This document shows positions 58,378 to 64,000 of a stretch of 64,000 nucleotides of DNA, one piece after another (within the stretch, counting starts at the first letter, position 1; each line of letters starts with the position of its first letter). Made by a program: the position numbers and the translations under genes. The notes under the pieces are model-generated. The model ran no database searches. It was not told where the DNA came from and saw only the letters and a list, made by a program, of their open reading frames with translations. Origin of the DNA: JAIBJN01 sp963838795 (GTDB lineage: Bacteria > Actinomycetota > Thermoleophilia > Gaiellales > Gaiellaceae); assembly GCA_963838795.1 (NCBI GenBank), contig CAWISL010000008.1:92929-156928 (forward strand), read 5' to 3'.

Positions 58378-59013
58378 GTGCCGATGTCAAGCGCAAAGAG
58401 ACCACGCGAGCGACTCGCCCAGAAGCTCCGCACGCGAGCTGCCCTGCTCCGGGCGGCACGGGAGCTCATTGCCGAGGGACAGACGCCGACGGTCACGGAG
58501 GTGGCAGACGCGGCGACGGTCTCTCGGGCCACGGCCTACCGGTATTTCCCAACCCAGGAGGCACTGCTCGTCGAGGCGCGGCTCGACGAGACCGCGCCAA
58601 CAGTCGCATCCCTCTTCGGCGCGGGCGCACCCACTGATCCCGAGGATCGTGCAGCGCTCGTGCAGAACGTGCTCTACGACCTCGCCCGCGACAACGAGAC
58701 GCAGTACCGCGTCTTTCTACGTGGATCGCTCACGCGCTCGCTTCAGAACGCCAACGGTACGGAGGAGCCCCTTCGCGGCGCCCGGCGAGCGGCACTCCTC
58801 GCCGAGGCGCTTGAGCCTCTCGCCGGCGAGCTGCCAGCCGAGGAGATCGAGCGGCTGAAGACCGCGCTCGCGATGCTGGTCGGCGTGGAGTCAATGGTCG
58901 TGCTACGTGATGTCCTGCGCCTCGGGCACGATGATGCCCGCGACGCGGGTGAGTGGGCCGTTCGACAGCTTCTCCGCGCGGCGCGCCGACGCCCGAATGG
59001 TGAGAAGTCCTAG
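58378..59013 (+). CDS. TetR-family transcriptional regulator
   Basis: The 211-residue protein has an N-terminal TetR HTH (LLRAARELIAEGQTPTVTEV, ADAATVSRATAYRYFPTQEA) and a helical ligand-binding domain. GTG 58378 fits a leaderless transcript; ATG 58384 is the alternative. It is divergent from the cupin gene, whose expression it likely controls in response to a small molecule. The ligand is unknown. Confidence 0.85.
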   Translation: MPMSSAKRPRERLAQKLRTRAALLRAARELIAEGQTPTVTEVADAATVSRATAYRYFPTQEALLVEARLDETAPTVASLFGAGAPTDPEDRAALVQNVLYDLARDNETQYRVFLRGSLTRSLQNANGTEEPLRGARRAALLAEALEPLAGELPAEEIERLKTALAMLVGVESMVVLRDVLRLGHDDARDAGEWAVRQLLRAARRRPNGEKS

Positions 59014-59327
59014 AGGCCACGAGGACGCCCCAGCCGAGTCCGGCGCCAGCCACTTCTGCCTCTCCGGGGCGCCGATAGGGGCCGATAGGGCTCCATGAGG
59101 TGACGATCGCGGCCGGCGGCGGCCCAAGCTACCCTAGAAGCGGCCTCGCGCCGTCCCGGATGACATCGGCAGACACGCGAGGGCGGCGATGGAGGCTCGG
59201 CTAGGGAAGCGTCCTGGAAGCGCTGGCGCGTTCCGATGAGTTCCCGCCTGTTCCCGACGAGGGCGGAATGTCGTCGTGATGCCGTCTCGGGTATAGGCGG
59301 GAACTGGTGGGAACGGCTCTCGCCTAA

Positions 59328-59368
59328 CTTCCAAGCTGAGGGTCACGGGTTCGAGTCCGTCGCCCGCT
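59328..59368 (+). repeat. Degenerate 3' half of a tRNA-Gly(TCC)
   Basis: CTTCCAAGCTGAGGGTCACG followed by GGTTCGAGTCC-GT-CGCCCGCT reads as anticodon loop (TCC), anticodon stem 3' strand, T-arm and acceptor of tRNA-Gly. One C is missing from the T-stem, and the 5' side does not pair (CCTAA instead of TCAGC). It is a third tRNA-type attachment scar in the region. Confidence 0.6.
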
Positions 59369-59526
59369 TAGGCTCATCGACCCAGAAAGCCGCTTCTACG
59401 AGCGGTTTTCTGTTGTGCAATCAGAGCCGTTTCATCCGCCCGTATCGGCTCGGAACCGCCCGGCGGGAGTAGCGACCGGCGCACGGGCTGGCTTCCGAGC
59501 AATCGTTCGAACATGCTGCAACTGCC

Positions 59527-59755
59527 GTGCCGTGCCGAGTCGCTGCGGGAGCTGCGCTGACCGTCGCGACGCTCGTTCATCTGCAGCTGACCGTGATCGA
59601 CGCAGTCAAGCTGGTCGCCGGCGAGTTGGCCGCCAACAGCATCCATCATTCAGGCCTAGGCGAGCAGGTCCTCATGGATGTATCCGTAACCAGGCAGCGT
59701 GGGCGCACGTATCGATGTGCGTGACGTGGTGGAGGCTTCACGCTAATACCCATGC
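59527..59755 (+). pseudogene. Relic of an anti-sigma-factor-type HATPase
   Basis: A plus-strand run LQLTVIDAVKLVAGELAANS, IHHSGLGEQVLMDVSVTRQR resembles the N-box helix of RsbW-like kinases (E-L-x-x-N-x-x-x-H). A second frame continues RIDVRDVVEASR. No full start or G-boxes exist. It lies 0.9 kb from a STAS-domain anti-anti-sigma gene, suggesting a former partner-switching module. Confidence 0.4.
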
Positions 59756-59929
59756 TTGGGCGGAGCTCGCGCTTAGCCGTACGCCGGCGTACGGCCGTAA
59801 GAGGATCGCCGATCCTCGAAGCATCAGTCTTGGAGCTCGAGCCTGCAGCGGCTTGCATCTCCGGGTTGTAGGCCCAGGGACGCGTGCCTGGTGCCGGGAA
59901 CCCTACTGTCCTGGTGCCGGGGAACCCTG

Positions 59930-60095
59930 GGTAGGTCGCCTCGTCGGACATCGTCGGGTTCGTTTTGGCGAGTTCCCACACGGTGCCGCGGCACATCGGG
60001 CAGGAGGCGGGGAGCTCACCACGACAAGGCCATAGCCGCAGCCTGCGCAGTGGTAATTGTGTGCGCGGCGTGTCCCTCGGAGCAGTGTGGTGGTG
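59930..60095 (-). pseudogene. Broken rubredoxin-like zinc-ribbon gene
   Basis: The minus strand reads HNYHCAGCGYGLVVVSSPPP and, after a small deletion and frame change near 59996, MCRGTVWELAKTNPTM. Together these form the same Cys-x2-Cys-Gly-Tyr ... Cys-x2-Cys ribbon as at 47359. It has no clear start. Only the fold can be named. Confidence 0.35.
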
Positions 60096-60176
60096 GCGCT
60101 GGGGTCTGTGGTCGTGACCGTGATCATCGAGGCTTTTCTTGCCCTTGCGGCGACACGTGTCAAACGCGACGCGGCT

Positions 60177-60488
60177 CTACTGCCGTTCCCGGCGGTGGGG
60201 GGGTTCGTGTCCCCTGGGCCGGGTTGAGGGTGGTTCTCGTGGGATTGCTGTGGCGAGCTCGAGGAGGTCGAGGAGGCCGCCGATTTGGTGGTTGAGCTGT
60301 GCTGTGTGGCGCATGGTGCGGTCGCGGTTGATGGTGTAGTGGTTGCGTCTGCCGATGCGTGTGCGTTCGACGTAGCCGGCATCGACGAGGTCGGTGAGGA
60401 TGCGCTGGGCGGCGCGTTCTGTGATCCCGATTGCTTGGGCGACGTCGCGCAGGCGCACGTCGGGGTTCTGGGCTAGGCAGAGCAGCAC
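60177..60488 (-). CDS. Winged-helix (MarR/ArsR-like) regulator
   Basis: The protein shows VRLRDVAQAIGITERAAQRI, LTDLVDAGYVERTRIGRRNH, YTINRD, a winged helix. The same frame continues upstream of GTG 60488 with PWTFVTNHTQV, as in relatives, to a stop without a start codon. The real gene may therefore begin slightly further right, with an altered start. It faces a strong promoter region shared with the STAS gene. It probably regulates neighbouring genes; no ligand is known. Confidence 0.65.
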   Translation of the reverse strand: MLLCLAQNPDVRLRDVAQAIGITERAAQRILTDLVDAGYVERTRIGRRNHYTINRDRTMRHTAQLNHQIGGLLDLLELATAIPREPPSTRPRGHEPPHRRERQ

Positions 60489-60534
60489 CTGGGTGTGGTT
60501 CGTGACGAACGTCCACGGCTTGTCTCAATATCGC

Positions 60535-60564
60535 TTGACATACGCTACTTCTTTCGTGTATTAG
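60535..60564 (+). promoter_or_regulatory. Promoter of the STAS gene
   Basis: TTGACA (60535-60540) is followed after 18 bp by TATTAG (60559-60564). This predicts a transcript starting near 60571, about 70 bases before the STAS ATG. The surroundings are AT-rich compared with the rest of the window. Confidence 0.55.
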
Positions 60565-60640
60565 TAGACGCAGCTAACTTGTCGCGTTACTTGTGTCGGA
60601 AGCATAGCACGCGGTGACGAAACGGGCAAAGGGGGCGGAG

Positions 60641-61093
60641 ATGTATGACTCCGAGATCCGCATTGACCTGAGTACGGCGGGTGTCGCGGTGCTCGAGCTG
60701 CTCGGCGAGTACGATCTCGCGACCGCCGAGGAGCTTTCGGCAGCGATCGACCAGGCCCTGGTGGAGCGCCCTGGGCTCGTACTGGACCTGTCCCAGACCA
60801 CGTTCATCGACTCGACCGTGGTTCATCTCCTCACCGGCGCCCAGCAGGTGCTCGAGGCGCGAGGCCACGAGCTGATCGTCCAGCTCACAGAGACCAGCCC
60901 CGTCCTGCGAGTGCTGGAGCTGACTCAGCTCGACAGCGCTCTCGGCATCGCACGAGACCGTGACGAGGCGATCGCCAGCGCCAACGGACGGGCTGGCTCT
61001 GTAAGCCACCTACCGGCTCCACCGAGCTCGGCCACGCCGCACGACAGCGAGTTCGCTGACTCGGCGGGCTCGGCGAACGCGGCCCAAGGCTGA
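60641..61093 (+). CDS. STAS-domain anti-anti-sigma factor
   Basis: The 150-residue protein has a STAS fold (RIDLSTAGVAVLELLGEYDL, LVLDLSQTTFIDSTVVHLL) with the phosphorylatable Ser in F-I-D-S-T, and a disordered tail. Its unphosphorylated form binds an RsbW-like kinase and frees a sigma factor. GGGGGCGGAG abuts ATG 60641; GTG 60614 is an alternative. The kinase partner is not intact nearby; a relic lies at 59527. Confidence 0.82.
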   Translation: MYDSEIRIDLSTAGVAVLELLGEYDLATAEELSAAIDQALVERPGLVLDLSQTTFIDSTVVHLLTGAQQVLEARGHELIVQLTETSPVLRVLELTQLDSALGIARDRDEAIASANGRAGSVSHLPAPPSSATPHDSEFADSAGSANAAQG

Positions 61094-62257
61094 TCTCCGC
61101 CGCGATCGGGCTCGCCCCCAAACCGCTGCTCAAACCGACAGCCACTCTGTACAGACGCTCACTGACCTCTGCCCACGGGTTTCGAACCCTGCCTGGCGCG
61201 ACGACGCCGAAGCGCGCTCGCCACTCATGCTTGTCGACCTCGTTCGCGGCGCGGCCTAGCTGACGAGCGGAACACCGACAGCGGCAGCCCAGGTGAGACG
61301 ACGGTGAATGCGCATCGTCCGCGCCTCAAGCCTCCAACTGGGTGTCCCGGCGGTGCTCCGCCGTCAGCGGCCCGGTCACGGCGGCGATAACACCGGCTCG
61401 AATCTATGGGCCGGGCGTTTACGGCACGCGGCTCGAAATGACGTTCAAGCTGTAGCTGGCGGGTTCGGAAACGACATGGCACATAATCGGCTGCCGCGCC
61501 TGAAGGAACACGGTCGCGAATGCAGCCGTGTAACTGGGGGGCAACCCGGTCAGCCGCGACGGCGGCCGTAGGATCATGGAATCGATGACTGCCCGGGCCG
61601 GCCCCGCGGCCCCTGTGGGATACGTCCCGGGCAGTTGCCGAGCATCTACCCGTGATGGCGTCTACGCAGCATCAGGCCCACGATTCCTTACGAAACGCGA
61701 ACCGGTTGTTCACAGCTCCCGGGGGTCTGGTTTGGTTCGGACCCCGGAGGAGACACGGAGAGGGTTCGCGTGCGTTGTGGCTGCGCTCTCTCCGGGTACC
61801 TGAGGCCGACATCGCGTTGGTGTCTCGCAGCCGCCGCGCCACATGGACACGATCTGGCGGCCGGATGCGACGTAACTTCGCTCTCATCGCTTCGAGCGAC
61901 GAAGGTCGGCGAGGCAACGAAGACGCCAGCTTGGACCGGAGGCTCGAAAACGGCTCCACCCTTTCCATGCTCCCCGTTGGGAGGTGAGCTGGGTGCCGCC
62001 GGTAGGCGGTATCAAGCGTCGGTGGGTGGGTTGAGCGCTAACCCCCGGAGCCCTCTGCCAACGTGATGCGATGCACGACTACGCCCGCGACCGCGTAGCC
62101 CTGCAGGACTCGCGGTTTCGCGTTGGGCGAGGACGGGAAGGCTCTCCTGTATGCGGCGACGACTCATGCGGTGGGCCATCATCACTTTCGGTATGTGGGC
62201 ATTGCGCCGATTCCTCGCCGGCCGTCGAACCGTCTGAAGCTTGGAGGCTGAGTCGCC
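61094..62257. other. 1.16-kb stretch without a supported gene
   Basis: No frame on either strand shows a recognisable domain or convincing start and composition. It holds one long inverted repeat (61588-61635). It may be worn-down element DNA between the STAS gene and the next small gene. Confidence 0.45.
61588..61635. repeat. 10-bp inverted repeat with long loop
   Basis: ACTGCCCGGG (61588-61597) and CCCGGGCAGT (61626-61635) are perfect inverted copies around a GC-rich 28-base loop. No gene ends nearby, so a terminator role is unclear. It could be a structured RNA or a recombination-site arm. Confidence 0.4.
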
Positions 62258-62443
62258 TTGCAACTGTTGGTGAAGACCAAGAACGACACCTTCCTCGTCG
62301 ATGTGGGCGAGGACCCCGTCGTCGCGCAGGCCGAGCTCGCGGAGGCGAAGACGTTGATGAACGAAACCGGCTCGGTCACGATCGGAGGCAGCCTGGTCGT
62401 GATGGCGAGCGACATCGAATCCATCGCGCTACAGGACTCCTGA
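62258..62443 (+). CDS. Small hypothetical protein
   Basis: The 61-residue frame starts at TTG 62258 with GGAGG ten bases upstream and encodes LLVKTKNDTFLVDVGEDPVV, then AQAELAEAKTLMNETGSVTI and GGSLVVMASDIESIAL. The composition is soluble and beta-alpha, with no family known. It is followed by the DUF892 gene after 130 bp. Confidence 0.5.
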   Translation: MQLLVKTKNDTFLVDVGEDPVVAQAELAEAKTLMNETGSVTIGGSLVVMASDIESIALQDS

Positions 62444-62572
62444 GCGAGGATCGGATGCAGCCCGCTTAGCAGTACGCCGACCAGCGAAGCACACGCGTTC
62501 CTTCGCAGATCGTCCGCAGCACAGAAGGTTGTCAGCCCCAGCACGGGAAGCAGCCCAACGAAGGGAGATTCC

Positions 62573-63079
62573 ATGCCCGAGATCAAGGACCCACGTGAGC
62601 TATTCCTTCACGAGCTCGGCGACATCCTCTACGTGGAGCGGGCCTTGGCCGACGAGGCGCTGCCGAAGCTCATCGACGAGGTTCAGGACGAGGAGTTCAC
62701 GGCCGGGCTCGAGAAGCATCTGAAGCAGACACACAAGCATGTCCGCAACGTCGAGCAAGTGTTCGAGGCATTCGGCGAGGAGCCCCACGCAGAAGAATGC
62801 GTCGGCTTCGAAGGCCTGAGGCAAGAACACGACGAGCTGACCGAGAAGACCCCTTCGACTCTCATCGACCTGGTCGATCTAGGAGCGGCAGCCCGCACCG
62901 AAAACTACGAGATCGCAGCCTACGAGGGACTGAGGCGCATGGCGAAAGCGCTCGGCGAGGAGAAAGCGGTCGAGCTACTTGACGAGAACCTCGCCGACGA
63001 GAAGGCGACGCTGCGCGAGGTCGAGAAGATCGCGACACGGGTAAGCGGCGAGACGGTCAAGGGTGCGAGCTCGGCGTAA
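62573..63079 (+). CDS. DUF892 (YciE/YciF-like) ferritin-fold protein
   Basis: The 168-residue protein matches the DUF892 family, a four-helix ferritin-like fold: DPRELFLHELGDILYVERAL, FTAGLEKHLKQTHKHVRNVE, LGAAARTENYEIAAYEGLRR and LLDENLADEKATLREVEKIA, with Glu and His residues at di-metal positions. Relatives are induced by stress. AAGGGAGA precedes ATG 62573. Confidence 0.88.
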   Translation: MPEIKDPRELFLHELGDILYVERALADEALPKLIDEVQDEEFTAGLEKHLKQTHKHVRNVEQVFEAFGEEPHAEECVGFEGLRQEHDELTEKTPSTLIDLVDLGAAARTENYEIAAYEGLRRMAKALGEEKAVELLDENLADEKATLREVEKIATRVSGETVKGASSA

Positions 63080-63121
63080 CGAACGCCCATCGGGCAGGTT
63101 GACCCTCGGGGCTTGATCGTT

Positions 63122-63496
63122 CTACTCGCCGAACAGCTCGCGGACGGCGGTTACGAACCGCTCCGCGAGCGCGACCACCTCATCCGCCCGTTCGGCGGTG
63201 ACCGGGACTGCGTCGTAGTCTGCGCCCTCGCGTACCGGCTGCGTGTCCCGGGCGGCCCGGAACAGATCGCGATCGAAACGACCGGCTGTGACGAACGTCT
63301 CGGCGAACAGGTTCCAGGTGCCGCGATGCGTCTTCGCGTAGCGATCCTCCTCGCTGAGGGCCGCCCGTGCCGCGTAGAGCATCGCGTAGTAGGCCGAGCT
63401 CACCGCGGCGGTCGGGAAGCCGGCGGCGGCGGTCGCGCGGGCCGCTCCGAGCCTGTCGCCGGCCATCGCCATGAACTCCTCCGAGCGCGGGCTCAC
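63122..63496 (-). CDS. HEPN-domain toxin of an MNT-HEPN module
   Basis: The 124-residue helical protein has a HEPN pattern: GFPTAAVSSAYYAMLYAARA and the RNase-type Arg-x4-His in DRYAKTHRGTWNLF. HEPN toxins cut RNA. Its ATG overlaps the stop of the nucleotidyltransferase gene as ATGA, so antitoxin is made first. It ends 40 bp from the DUF892 gene. Confidence 0.82.
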   Translation of the reverse strand: MSPRSEEFMAMAGDRLGAARATAAAGFPTAAVSSAYYAMLYAARAALSEEDRYAKTHRGTWNLFAETFVTAGRFDRDLFRAARDTQPVREGADYDAVPVTAERADEVVALAERFVTAVRELFGE

Positions 63497-63864
63497 GGCT
63501 CACCGTAGAGGACGATCTTGTCGCGGTCGACCTCCTGGATGAAGAACGAGCGGATCTCCCTTCGCTGCGCGACACGCTCCGGCGAGTAGACAAGAGCCGA
63601 GAAGAACGCGGGTCTTCCGCCCTCCGCCTCCGCCGCCTCGTCCACGAGTCGCAACGCGCGTCCGAGCTCGTCCGGCCCGCCGCGGTCCACGACGACGAGC
63701 ACGTCGACGTCGGACTCCTCGTGCGGTACCTCGCCGCGTGCCCGCGACCCGTAGAGCCACACTGATCGCAGGCTCTCGCCGAACTCGTTCTGGAGCAGCC
63801 GGACGAGGCGCTCGAGCACTCGGCGCTCCACCGGCGTCAGAGCCGCGTCAGCGAGGGTAGGCAT
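63493..63864 (-). CDS. MNT-type nucleotidyltransferase antitoxin
   Basis: The 123-residue protein has a minimal polymerase-beta fold with VWLYGSRARGEVPHEESDVD and VLVVVD, giving the G-S-x(10)-D-x-D catalytic motif. In MNT-HEPN pairs this enzyme adds AMP to a Tyr of the HEPN toxin and silences it. The order antitoxin then toxin with a 4-bp overlap is standard. ATG 63864 begins MPTLADAALTPVERR. Confidence 0.85.
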   Translation of the reverse strand: MPTLADAALTPVERRVLERLVRLLQNEFGESLRSVWLYGSRARGEVPHEESDVDVLVVVDRGGPDELGRALRLVDEAAEAEGGRPAFFSALVYSPERVAQRREIRSFFIQEVDRDKIVLYGEP

Positions 63865-63894
63865 CGTCTCGACTGTAGCGCCCGGGCCTCCGGA

Positions 63895-64000
63895 TCACGC
63901 TTGCGGCAGCTCGATCAGCAGGCCGCCGGTCTCGTCCACCAACGGCGAGGCGCTGGAAGGGACCCAGAAGGTCGAGTCCATTCCCTCGACCACTCTGGGC
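63895..64000 (-). CDS. C-terminal end of a gene running off the window
   Basis: The last 106 bases on the minus strand encode VVEGMDSTFWVPSSASPLVD, ETGGLLIELPQA and stop at 63895. The composition is protein-like, and the frame is open to the window edge. No family can be named from about 34 residues. Confidence 0.45.
   Translation of the reverse strand, partial: PRVVEGMDSTFWVPSSASPLVDETGGLLIELPQA

Noticed and set aside
61160..61200. T-arm-like sequence GGGTTTCGAACCC
   Set aside because: The flanks do not form a T-stem or acceptor stem, so it is not a tRNA remnant by my reading.
1..64000. CRISPR array, rRNA operon or intact tRNA genes
   Set aside because: No regularly spaced repeat-spacer pattern, no rRNA-like stretch and no complete tRNA was seen; only 3' portions of tRNA or tmRNA occur.

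Overview
This window is high-GC, densely coded bacterial DNA with many GTG starts, short or absent leaders and an actinobacterial gene repertoire: an F420/PPOX-type oxidoreductase, a SigG-like ECF sigma factor, a CYTH-CHAD protein, LVIVD and DUF3830 proteins, and PhoP boxes built on an 11-bp repeat. A deep-branching actinobacterium such as a member of the Thermoleophilia (Gaiellales/Solirubrobacterales) fits best. That placement is inference from gene content only.

The left part (1-27.4 kb) looks like stable chromosome. It starts with a TrpR-like repressor divergent from hisA, then an ATP-grasp ligase, a DUF3830 protein, an MMPL exporter and a CopA copper ATPase behind a CsoR-type operator. 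From about 7.2 to 27.3 kb almost everything concerns phosphate: a secreted metallophosphoesterase, pstSCAB-phoU, a PhoR-like kinase, a PhoP-like regulator, ppk, ppx, a PRC-like protein, SixA, Nudix and CYTH-CHAD proteins, and a PhoX-like phosphatase. Five PhoP-box-like arrays of 7-mers repeated every 11 bp lie in front of pstS, phoP, ppk, the PRC-like gene and phoX. This implies one regulon linking phosphate uptake, phosphatase secretion and polyphosphate storage.

The right part (27.5-64 kb) is accessory. A small integrative element (27.5-32.8 kb) carries an integrase, a divergent regulator switch, a P4-type primase-helicase, an inverted-repeat cluster and an excisionase-like gene. It ends at a 30-bp copy of the 3' end of tmRNA. 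The same 30 bp recur at 36.3 kb after a longer tmRNA-like stretch. Further on, the 3' halves of a tRNA-Arg(TCG) at 52.6 kb and a tRNA-Gly(TCC) at 59.3 kb survive as attachment-site scars. Between them lie unrelated small genes mostly on the minus strand, dispersed intergenic repeats, three members of a small Cys-motif family, tandem secreted barrel-like proteins, and fragments of helicase, RepA-like, radical-SAM, PPOX and anti-sigma genes. Intact housekeeping-type genes among the debris include NAD formate dehydrogenase, pterin carbinolamine dehydratase, NfuA-type, YbaK-type, hemerythrin and DUF892 genes. The window ends with an MNT-HEPN toxin-antitoxin pair.

Sequence quality matters here. 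Many conserved reading frames are broken by one-base gains or losses, some compensating each other within a few bases in homopolymers (for example 39541-39564). phoU alone has three such breaks, while pstB, pstS, ppk, copA and the MMPL gene are intact. Uncorrected long-read assembly errors are the simplest explanation, but real decay cannot be excluded from the sequence alone.
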